DNA of 64,000 nucleotides. Source: Symsagittifera roscoffensis (taxonomy: Eukaryota; Xenacoelomorpha; Acoela; Convolutidae). The position numbers and the translations under genes were made by a program. The DNA is taken from contig NC_087071.1 in the NCBI RefSeq assembly GCF_963678635.1, forward strand, positions 45,371,095 to 45,435,094, written 5' to 3'. Of the stretch, positions 39,901-49,100 are shown in pieces (positions within the stretch are counted from its first letter, which is position 1; each line of letters starts with the position of its first letter). The notes beneath the pieces were generated by a model. That model searched no databases. It was not told where the DNA came from and saw only the letters and a program-made list of their open reading frames with translations.

Positions 39901-41547
39901 GCAACTTTTTTCTGGAAAAAACCTTTGTTTTTTTTTGTGGTCAGAACTTCCTGTGTTACTTGCACAGCAACCAGCTATCACTGTTTTTATGATTGTTTTC
40001 TTTTTATTTCTATCAAAATCAAGTACCTTTAACACAGACGCAAAATAAAAATTCCTCACCAATATTTGAGACTTAGATTGGAAAAAAAGAAAGTTCGTAC
40101 TAATACACTAGCTCGCAAGTGTAAAATGTAAGTTTATGATAGTATAATTTTTTAGCATTTTTAGCATTCACAGCTAAATTTAACACCAGTTATATCAGTT
40201 TTTGAAGTTTCTTTTACCGCTTTCTTCTGATAATTTTTTTAATCAAAAAATTTTTTTTAAAATTTTTTTCGACTTTTTAAAACATTTTTTTTCACGAAAA
40301 CTGTAGAATATGCCTGACCTATTTTTCCTAGGTTCTAGGCTTTCTTACAGATCGTAACATCACAGCACGTAAAAAACGGGACGCAACTTTTTTCTGGAAA
40401 AAACCTTTGTTTTTTTTTTGTGGTCAGAACTTCCTGTGTTACTTGCACAGCAACCAGCTATCACTGTTTTTATGATTGTTTTCTTTTTATTTCTATCAAA
40501 ATCAAGTACCTTTAACACAGACGCGAAGCTGCACTTCGCAAACACAAGCGAGGACCTCCGACCTGTATATTAAGCGTCTCTCGTACTTCCATCTAAGTCA
40601 TGATTGATTTACAACAGGGAAAAATTACCCAAAAAATCGCAGAATAGAATGCTGAACAGAGAAAATAATTCTAGAAGTCAAAAAGTTCCAAATTTTTGAG
40701 TTTTAGAATAATTTTGAGCACGTAAAGCGAGAAAGAAGACTTTATACAAAAAACTCATTAGGAAAATTAGTTTTGGAATCTCAAAACTCAAAAAACAATT
40801 TTCTGCAAATGTAAAGTAAAAAATGAAAAATTTGTATATTTTTTCATTTTTGCTCATTTTTTTCATTTATTCATTTTTGCCTAATTCATTAAAAAGCTAT
40901 GCGTTCGTATAGTTCTCTCATCACACCACGCAAAAAAACGTCATTAAATTGAAAAAAACTCAGCAATGAGGTCGCAACACGGGTTCTTTTCTGCTATACG
41001 GCCCAAACCTGATCTTTTATCATAATTTGAAAATTGGATCATAACGCTCGAGACTAATTTGTTAAAATTAATTCCAGCGAAGAAATTCTAGATTTTTTTG
41101 AAAGTCAAACAAATAGCCAGCAGACAGTATAAAAGCGTCAGGAAGGAGTCAATGAACGTAAGAAAACAACAAAAACGGACTTTTTTTGGAAAAAACTTCG
41201 ACTTTCGAATTTTCAATTAAAAAATACACGGCCATAAAACTGTTTGAATGTCAAGAATTCATACAAAGAAATCAAAAGCCAAATGGCCAAAAAAAATCAT
41301 CAAGATCTACATAAGAATCTTCACGACTTCATTGTCTCTTAAACAGAAGCTCAATTAAAAATTCTATTAGATTTGTTTGGGTCGTCTAACAGAATACACC
41401 CAGCACATTCTGTGATACTTTCTACATAAATTTTTTAATCAACGACTGTTTAGTGCCTTTGGGCCATTTCAAGTCTCCCCGAATCACAATGTACTGCACT
41501 AGATTTCCACCCCCACCATCACCATTTGCACTTTCAATTTCACTCAT
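36786..41547 (-). CDS. PTRHD1: PTRHD1 (peptidyl-tRNA hydrolase domain protein), four exons
   Basis: Small PTH2-fold protein. In other animals PTRHD1 is about 140 residues, related to peptidyl-tRNA hydrolases that recycle peptidyl-tRNAs, and its exact substrate is debated. Four minus-strand exons give the full fold in order: [50 protein letters not shown]; and [19 protein letters not shown] with C-terminal FQLFR and stop. The likely start is ATG at 41547, giving [15 protein letters not shown] before the domain. Only the last intron has standard GT-AG ends in the frame used. The first looks like GC-AG, and the second needs a donor one base away from its GT. It is embedded between the tRNA pair and Argonaute, all on or facing the same strand. 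Confidence 0.88.
37545..37655 (-). CDS. PTRHD1: PTRHD1 exon 3
   Basis: After acceptor AATGCAG it encodes [18 protein letters not shown], then [16 protein letters not shown], aligned with the central strand and helix of PTRHD1. Donor is GTCAGT, phase 0. An upstream acceptor CCCTAG at 37673 is also possible but does not fit the family alignment. Confidence 0.85.
38123..38188 (-). CDS. PTRHD1: PTRHD1 exon 2 (VAQACHA motif)
   Basis: It follows acceptor TTGGCAG and encodes [20 protein letters not shown] then HP, the family's most conserved helix. The nearest GT donor (CCAGG then GTTGTC) is one base off frame. Ending at CCAG restores HPDTQQYL with exon 3. Confidence 0.85.
38985..39652 (+). repeat. 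Family A repeat copy, long form
   Basis: It has AACACGAAAAAAAAGCAGC, a tRNA-like core (minus strand, about 39075-39160, B box GATTCGAATCC), the TGTCAAAGGACATCC block and ends CACTAGCTCGCAAGTGTAA. It lies in the PTRHD1 second-exon upstream intron. Confidence 0.7.
39553..40037 (+). repeat. 485-bp tandem duplication, first copy
   Basis: It runs from CGCAAAATAAAAATTCC to CCTTTAACACAGA. The following 485 bp are almost identical. It includes the end of a family A copy and an inverted family C unit (TGCACAGCAACCAGC). Confidence 0.9.
40038..40523 (+). repeat. 485-bp tandem duplication, second copy
   Basis: It differs from the first copy by homopolymer length and very few substitutions. After it the sequence continues as a family A start (ACACAGACGCGAAGCTGC), showing where the duplication recombined. 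Confidence 0.9.
41110..41345 (+). repeat. Family B repeat copy, partial
   Basis: It starts AGCCAGCAGACAGTATAAAAG, then GGAGTCAATGAACGTAAG and GACTTTTTTTGGAAAAAAC. Located in PTRHD1 intron 1. Confidence 0.55.
41457..41547 (-). CDS. PTRHD1: PTRHD1 exon 1
   Basis: It encodes [15 protein letters not shown] then [16 protein letters not shown]. The frame with exon 2 is kept only if the exon ends at AAAG and the intron starts GC (GCACTA), a GC-AG intron with a poor consensus. Confidence 0.8.
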
Positions 41548-42212
41548 AATGGTCAGTAATCTCTTTCTGATATTTGAACCACAGTGATTACAATTGATAT
41601 ATTGGGACTTCTTGAGAAACCAGGATGTCTGGAAGACACACTTTCTAAAAATCAAGACATGCTTTCATCTGAAACTAACATTATCATCAAGGCAATAACG
41701 CGTTTGGTATTTTGACATTATCGAACTAATTTGATACCATACCAACATCATTTGTGTCTTACGTCGAAAAATAGAGTCGAAACACTTGGCCGTGAAATAT
41801 GCACGTTATTTTCTATGATTCCTTATCTAGGGCCATTATATATAATCCATTGGCTCTTTTTCCTTCCCCCCCCCACCTGCAAATTTTTATCAGTAAAAAT
41901 TATGTTCACTTTGTTCAATTGTTATGAAAATTGACATACGGACTAATTAGGTTATGACAAACAAATTTGGTCTTCATAATTAACCTTGTAATACCACCCG
42001 TTACACCATAAAATTCATGTTCGTGTGAGGTGGGGGGAAAAGGAAAAAGAGCCAATCCATTTAACTATCAGACGCAGCAAAAACACCAAAATGGAAATAG
42101 TCGCGGTATTAACTTTTGTTTATTTACATAGTTGGAATCTCATGATTTCATTTTTGGTACCACTATAGCAACGAGGTTGTTTTGTTGTCAATTATGTTTC
42201 ACTCGTAATCAA

Positions 42213-42294
42213 GCAGTCATGGCCGAGTGGTTAAGGCGTCTGACTCGAAATCAGATGGGATCTTCCCGCGTAGGTTCGAATCCTGCTGACTGCG
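42213..42294 (+). tRNA. trnS-CGA: tRNA-Ser (anticodon CGA)
   Basis: 82 nt folding as a class II tRNA: acceptor GCAGTCA/TGACTGC, D arm with GGCCGAGTGGTTAAGGC (A box), anticodon stem TCTGA/TCAGA with 7-base loop CTCGAAA (anticodon CGA), a long variable arm (GGGATCTTCCC), and T arm with GGTTCGAATCC (B box). Discriminator base is G, as in tRNA-Ser. A TTTT run follows within 10 bases and can stop RNA polymerase III. It reads UCG codons. Confidence 0.95.
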
Positions 42295-42512
42295 CTAATC
42301 TTTTGGATTGGTGAACGTCATTCAGTTTTATCGTGGTCCTGACTATGCCAAAAGTGCTTTATTAAATACAATTTAGCTATCGGTGTTTTCGCATCGATGT
42401 GCGGCTTTTATGGCTTTCTCTTTGGCGAATGCTTTCGAAAGCAAAATTAAATCAACAATAGTTGGTGATTAATTGGTTCTATATAGATAAATTGCGGCTG
42501 TCCAAAATAATT

Positions 42513-42547
42513 TTGCACTAATGGCAATGGCTGTTGCACTAATGGCA
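42513..42547. repeat. Short direct repeat beside the tRNA
   Basis: TTGCACTAATGGCAA occurs twice, separated by TGGCTG, touching the 3' end of the minus-strand tRNA-Ser. Confidence 0.7.
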
Positions 42548-42630
42548 ACGCAGTCAGCAGGATTCGAACCTACGCGGGAAGATCCCATCTGATTTCTAGT
42601 CAGACGCCTTAACCACTCGGCCATGACTGC
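42548..42630 (-). tRNA. trnS-AGA: tRNA-Ser (anticodon AGA) with one extra base in the anticodon arm
   Basis: Identical to the plus-strand tRNA-Ser except for two changes: anticodon position 34 is A instead of C (giving AGA), and one G is inserted in the 5' side of the anticodon stem, so the gene is 83 nt. The arm can pair as TCTGG/TCAGA with an 8-base loop, or keep the normal loop with a bulged G. No T run follows closely; the nearest TTTT is about 40 bases on. It could be a pseudogene, an 8-base-loop tRNA, or a sequence error. Confidence 0.8.
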
Positions 42631-43792
42631 CTGTTACCTACTTCCTCGCTATTTAATAGAAACAAACTGCTCAATTCTTTGCCAACTAATGTCTCTAGTT
42701 CACAAGTGTAATTTCTATTCTGTCCAACACAAGTTGTGAAATCGATTTCTGGCGTACCCAACTTAGCTGGCTAACAAAAAAGGACATGCCTTGAGAACGT
42801 TTGTTTGGTTCATTTGGATAGAAAATATAAATATCAACCAAAATAAAAAACAAATAAACGATGCAAAATGTAACGAATAAGAAGCTCAGCTCAGCACAAG
42901 AACTAGCGCCAAACTTACATTAGAGTCATCGTCAACAAAAAATCATAACAGAAGTCAAACATCAAGTTCGGACTATTTTCGAAGATACGAGCGAACAACA
43001 AACTGCAATTTAATTTGATAGTCGCAGCTTTCTGAATTCTGGCCATAGTTCGTCTTTCGTTTTTTTCTCAGCCTCACTTCTATAAATGACAGTCCCTCAA
43101 ATATATGACCAACAATAACAATGCGTGTCTGCCAGACAGGAGCATGCAAACTCGTCTCCGCCCACTTCAGCTGCTGAATTGGATCAGACTTATGTAAGCA
43201 GGTGGGAAATTGCGCCTAAAGTCAGGGTAGAGGAATAGTCCATGGGATCCACATAGTAAATTCACTCCTTTCTCTCTCAGAGCAGATTCGAAACAACCTA
43301 GACAAATAAGCGCATCATAAATCAAGAAGATTACACTGTAATTAATTTAGAATACTTGGTTCCCAACATATTTTGCAGACGTAGCAAATTATAAAATCAT
43401 AAGGTAAAATGAAACACAGAGGCGAAGTTGCAGTTCGCATACACAAGCAAAACGATGACCGATAACGCTAATGGGAAAAACTGAATGAGTCAATAAAAAA
43501 TGTTTTAAGTGACGCACGCCAATTATGACGCATTAGCAGAACCAGTCAATTTGAAAAAAAAGAGAAACTTACCAAGTAGCATGCCTCAATTTATAGCGCC
43601 GACGCTTTTTAACTAGTGCAAGAAAATTTTCATTGAAAACATCCGACCCTGCCTAGGTTTGAACACTTTTATTTTGTTCCTTCCCTACCTCTGCGCTACA
43701 GATCCATGATACCTTGAAGGTAAAGTGCTATAAAAATAATAAATTGAATTTAAGAGAAAAACAACTCTAAGGGCCGACGGCCCATCAGTTAA
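42631..43792. other. Spacer beside the tRNA pair
   Basis: It contains a family A start (AACACAGAGGCGAAGTTGC at about 43423) and otherwise unremarkable AT-rich DNA. Confidence 0.5.
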
Positions 43793-43872
43793 CAAGTCCG
43801 AGTCTGAAGTTGGTAGAGTTGATGCATGATGTACACCAACAGAGTATCGTCCACGTACAGCTGTTCCCATGT
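43793..43872 (-). CDS. Candidate terminal exon of unknown gene
   Basis: After acceptor TTTTCAG one frame encodes TWEQLYVDDTLLVYIMHQL then YQLQTRTC and a stop. The composition looks like real protein with a hydrophobic run, but I do not recognise it. It may be the last exon of the NSUN-like gene upstream or belong to a separate transcript. Another frame stays open longer but is less protein-like. Confidence 0.35.
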
Positions 43873-43879
43873 CTGAAAA

Positions 43880-44110
43880 TTAAATTCCATTTTCGAAACT
43901 AGAAATTGATCACATGTTTCTTTCGGTGTTTGACAGTGCAATTTGCCTTCCTTTCAACAAAGGAAATGAACTTAACTTAATAAAAAATGGGTCAAACCCC
44001 GCAAAAGTAAATTAGAGCCTCAAGCCTGAACAAAGTTTGAGACTTTTCCTTAGAAAAAGAAAACAATCATCGCGACGTATATAAGAGTCTGAACTACGTC
44101 CATCGACTCT
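43880..44110 (+). repeat. Family B repeat copy, partial
   Basis: It contains TTCCATTTTCGAAACTAGAA, ATTGATCACATGTTTC and AACAAAGGAAATGAACTTAAC. Confidence 0.6.
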
Positions 44111-44179
44111 TAATAATTACATCACCACAATGGCGTAATAGCGAAAAAAAATCTAACAAATAATTGCTACCATGTATTT

Positions 44180-44670
44180 GAAAGAAAAGAGTCAATGACC
44201 GCACGGAAACAGAAAAGAAAAACTGACTTAATTGTTTTTGAAATACATTCAAATAAAAAATTTCAAATGATTAAATATATAGCTTTACAGTTCTTTGAAT
44301 TTCGAGAACAATTTATGTTCGATAATTTTGGATATAACTTACTCAATTTGAGAAAACTGGATCGATAGGTTGAGTTTTAATTCCGCTCAAAAATCTGAAA
44401 ATTTAATTCCACTTTCGAAACTAAAAATCGATCACATTTTTAGAGACGTTTACACTTCGTTACTGGAGAGCGCAACTTCACTTTTAGCAGATGAAATTGA
44501 ATTGAATTCAAGTAGAGTATATATACCTAGAAGCATTCATAAAAGCATGAATATGTATGAATGATTTCTGTAAAAAAAATCGACTACTTTAACTTCTTGA
44601 AAAACCCAAAAAAATCATCACGACCTATAGACGAGTTTGAGTCGCTCGCTCATCGACTCTAAATAAATTC
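44180..44670 (+). repeat. Family B repeat copy
   Basis: It has AAGAGTCAATGACCGCA, CAATTTGAGAAAACTGGATC and CCACTTTCGAAACTAAAAATC, ending near CATCGACTCTAAATAA. Confidence 0.65.
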
Positions 44671-44814
44671 ACAAATATTCAAGTATGCCCCAATGCGAAT
44701 TACTGGCAACCTTTTATCGACTAATATAATGAGAATCACAATGCAAATGAGACAATGTGACAACAAGACAATGTGACATTAAGACAATGCGAGAACTCAC
44801 TAATCCAAAACTAC

Positions 44815-44899
44815 CTGAGCCTTCGTTGCCATTAATATTGTGACTAGAACAAACTCGCCAACACAATTGCCCGATGTAATTATTTATGAGAATAAATGG
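44815..44899 (-). CDS. Candidate NSUN-like C-terminal exon
   Basis: Bounded by acceptor TTTTCAG and donor GTAGTT. Only one frame is open: PFILINNYIGQLCWRVCSSH then NINGNEGS. It could match the final strand of NSUN proteins (VIP..GPMY), but the similarity is weak and the phase does not follow from exon 8. Confidence 0.3.
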
Positions 44900-45973
44900 C
44901 TGAAAACTAAACAAAGACTGAATTGTTCTATTGGCTCAACTCAGTACCAAAATGTTCCAGTAATTCATCTTCCGTTTTCGACACGATACCATTGGATGAG
45001 AAAAAATCAAGCAAAACTTTCTCACTTACATAGCAATCATGTGTTTGAATCGCAGCTCGTCATTTTCGACTCTAGTTTTACATAACTTAAATAGTTTTAC
45101 TGGATTTCTGGCAGGCTTAGCCTGCATACTTAGCCTAAAATTCGAAATCGAAGAGTCCCACAGAAAATCCGCATAACTGAAGCATTTTTAGCAATCTATC
45201 TTCGCACTTGAAAGTATTTGAGAGAAAAAATTTCCAAAATATTTTTTAGAGATATTCTCTGCTAAGGTAAGAAGCTCTTTGAAATTTTTTTGCACAATTA
45301 TTAATTTCAAATGAAAAATTCGACGCTTGAAAAGTCAAGTACCCAAAAAACTTTTCGAGAAGGAAAGAGAAATTTTCGGGTTCAATTGTGTTGAGAGCGT
45401 ATTCAAGAAACTAATTTGGCAAAAATGCTATCTTTTTTGGCAACATTTGCGCATTTTTCCCATGAAATTTTAACTTTTCCTCAGAAAGACCCACATAATT
45501 GATAAAAATTGCCCTAGGTCCGCAGCGCGTAATTTAACTACGTATGTTGTGTTACCATTATCTGACAGTTATGCAACATCATTTGCTAAACGCGGTTCAA
45601 AAGAAAGACGAAGCTTTCGGCTGGCTTATATACTGAGAAAGTAATCTTCCGCTGGTTTTTAAAGTCTGCTACTTTTTAACTTGTTTATACCCGGCTGTTT
45701 AAAATAGTCTTCCTATTTTTGGCTGATATATAATCGACTGGGCAATATATGCTGCTCATTTTCGGCCGGTTTATAATAATTATAATGTTCGTTTCTGCGA
45801 TTCGCAGAGGATCTATGAAAGGTTTTGCAGCCTGTCTACGCATACTCTGTTTCTCTGAATTACCCAGATTCCAGACTGAGTTTTGTTGAGCGAAGCTCTT
45901 TTTTAGCGTTCTAGGCTGTTTTTTTTTAGTCTAGAACTTTATTCTCCAGCTGGATTTTTCACACTCTACTAAC

Positions 45974-46111
45974 TTATATCTGCTATGTGACACTTGGGCC
46001 TCCGTCTGTAGTTCTGTGAACTATCAGTTGTAGATGCATTGTAGTGTTGTGTGGTGTTGAGTACAATCGGATCTGCGTGTGAGGGACAGACAGAGTGGAG
46101 CAAGTAGACTA
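45974..46111 (-). CDS. NSUN-like exon 8 (motif VI region)
   Basis: After acceptor GATCTTCAG it encodes VYLLHSVCPSHADPIVLNTT, then HYNASTTDSSQNYRRRPKC and HIADI. It aligns with VYSTCSLSH of NSUN4, with the Cys kept but displaced. Donor is GTTAGT. Confidence 0.6.
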
Positions 46112-49100
46112 CTGAAGATCCTTCAGTTGCACTTAGAAGAGCCAGTCTTAGAAATCTAAACACATGGAACACCTTTGTAACAGAGCTTGTACCTTTCAAC
46201 TCTTTCTGTTCAAAACGCCGTTTCACAAGTTAAATTTAGTTTACATTAAGCTGGCAACCGGTCATTGTAGTTGCTCACAAGGTGAGTGGCCTTTACTGAT
46301 GAATACAAATATCGAGAAGTTAAGATAACAAGATATGAAATCGTGGCATGACAGTTCATAGTTCAGCAATGGAACATCATTCCTATTTCAAAGTTTTCGC
46401 CCCCGTCACACTCGCCCTCCTGGTCTAATCAGCTGCAAAATATCACAGACGATGTGCTCTTTGGCCAGCAAATTAAGAAAGTTGCATAGCTGTCAGGGAA
46501 TCTGAATATCAAAGTCATCATCATGGGTTTGTTAAAAGAAACTATAAACGATGGCATTTAGGGTCAACTTAATTCTTTGGTTTTTTTCTGAAAATAACTT
46601 CAACTCTTAAATAGGTCTCCTTAACACAAGAGAAAGTAACTAACAGCATGTTTTCACAGGCGATGAAACCACAGTTCAAAAAACGCGAGACTCATCAACT
46701 CCTAAATCGATGTTAGGAAATCTGAAGCAAATATCGATGCCAAAATCACGCATAGCCAACTGTAAGACTTAAGAAATAAAACTTGGACGGAATCGAACCA
46801 TTATCTTTCTATATATTAAATCTCAACTGCTGCATTCATCTCAAACTGGAAACGAAACACTAAGTGAGTAGGTGCTCTTTTTTACCGCTTCATCAATTAC
46901 AATGGACATTATTATTATGTTTTTGTTCCTTGATTTTTTGGATTGCAACGTGTTGATTTCAGCAGCCAATTTTCAATACAGCCGGCAACACAAAAATTAT
47001 TATTTCAAATAATTTTCTTCACTGGTTGCAGAAACGATAAAAGAGCTGAATTGTCCCTTACTGTTGTTGTCGTTGGGCTAGTGATGAAATGGCCTTGAAA
47101 TTAGCAGAGTGGAATGGGTTGAGGGGTGAAACTTCATTCAACACACTCTTCTCGTTCAGACAGGGAACAGTCACCACCACTGCAATAAGACAAGAAAGAC
47201 ATTCGAGGAAAAAGCGAAAAAAAAAACAAAAAAACACCCTTGCTGATCGCTGTTAAAAAATGCACAAAAAGTTCGAACGACACTTACTGTTAAAAATAAA
47301 TAAACGCTTATCTCGTTTTGAAAGATTTTTTTTTGTCTTTTGCTTCTGTATGGCGGATTATATCACTTCAACACATGTTGCAACGAGGATACTAATGCAT
47401 TTAACAACGCTAAAAATAGTTAATTGCTCTACATTATACTGACACCACAAAAAAGGGTGTCAGGACTAATTGCCCGAAGTCAATTGGCCCTATGCCAACT
47501 TGTTCTATACTAACTTGCCCTACATGGCAACTTGTCCTATGCCAACGTGCCCCACATGAAATTTTGTCCTAAGCTGTTTTGTCCCATACTTAACTCTTTT
47601 ACTTGATTCTTTGATGTTCGAATTGAGGACCAGCAATTGCTAATCACCACTTTTTTAATTTATAGCTATCGTACAGGGTCCAAATTTTGAGAGGTGATAA
47701 AGACCAATACTGCAATAACTTTGCTCTTTCCCTCACGCCGCCCCGTATTCTGGGTTATCCAGTATAGGGGAGTTTTAAGGACGAGGCAGCTAAATTTTTT
47801 TGACTTCTTCAAGTTTTGAACTCTTAACTTCTTGATTAAGAGTGTTGTGCACTATTAACTATGCTATAGAAGCTTACAAAATCAGCAATCAATCTTTTGA
47901 GATGTTTAATTCGACATAAAAAATGCATTGAAGTTTTGTCGCTTTCATTTTGTTCATGCATGCTTTGAACTCATTTTGATTCAGCCCATGTTTTAATGAT
48001 TCCGCATTTTGTTTCAAGCTCAATTGTTCAACAAAAATATCTTTCATCTTTATGCCGACATTGTGCTCTAGAAGGATATCAAAGAATCCGGGGCAAGTTT
48101 CATTTTTTTATTATCCGGGACAAGATGGCATTGGACAAGTTGTCAACTGGGGCAAGTTGGAATCGGACAAGTTGGACTGGGACAAGTTGACTTGGGGCAA
48201 AGTGACATGTAAACAAAAAAAGTAACTCCAACGTATTCGAACGAGTTTCGTCGAAAAGAGGGAAACTCTCACCGGTTTATCTCGACACCGGAATATTTTT
48301 TGGAGAAACTTACATTCATATTAAACCAGGACTAAACATGTCTTATTAAAATATTCCTCTAATAGCAATCTGACATTTAATTTAGCTCGAGAAAAGAAAA
48401 AACGGAAAACAAATTTTCCTCACGCTAATTGTGATTGGTCGAAACAAGACAACCTCGCAAAATTGCAACCAGTTACAAAAACAAATTCAGATGTTTCAAA
48501 ATGCTTCTGACCTTCTACAATGAGTTAGGTGTTATTTCGAACTAAAATCTTAAGCTTTAAAATCTTAAGCTTTAAGCCGACTTAAGCTTTAAACCCAGAA
48601 TATAAACTACGATATTTTTTTTCACATTTCAACTGGTTCAAAGGACTGACCTTTAGAGAAGGCTTCTCGGAAAAGACCTGCTTCCGAGTAGTCGTAGTCG
48701 TCCAATTGTTTGAAGATCAAAGGAGACCGCAGTTCATTCAACTCATTAACACTTTTCAATCCCAGAGACCTAAAACAAACCATTTTTAAATTTTTCAATT
48801 TAACTCAATGGTCAGTAAACAGGCTCGTTTTTGTAAACTTTTTTTTGAAAATGGACCATATTAACGTTAGTTAAGTTGAGTTTCACAGGCGGTGTGGGCG
48901 AAGGTAAAAAAAATCCGCCCTTAACTTAATGTTATAAGTGATTTCTACTTTGTTTATGTATGGACCTCACTTGGATACAATTTATTAACCACGTGAGTGA
49001 ACACTGACCTGGATACCATCTGCCGCCTGTCTTTCAAACTGCTCTCTGCACTGTCTGACACCAGTGCATTAAAGTGCACTTCCTCCTTCTCCTTCTCAGA

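Noticed and set aside
47455-48213. Repeated CAACTTGTCC units as a CRISPR-like or satellite array
   Set aside because: Units are irregular in spacing and the two blocks are inverted relative to each other, which fits terminal inverted repeats. The genome is also eukaryotic.
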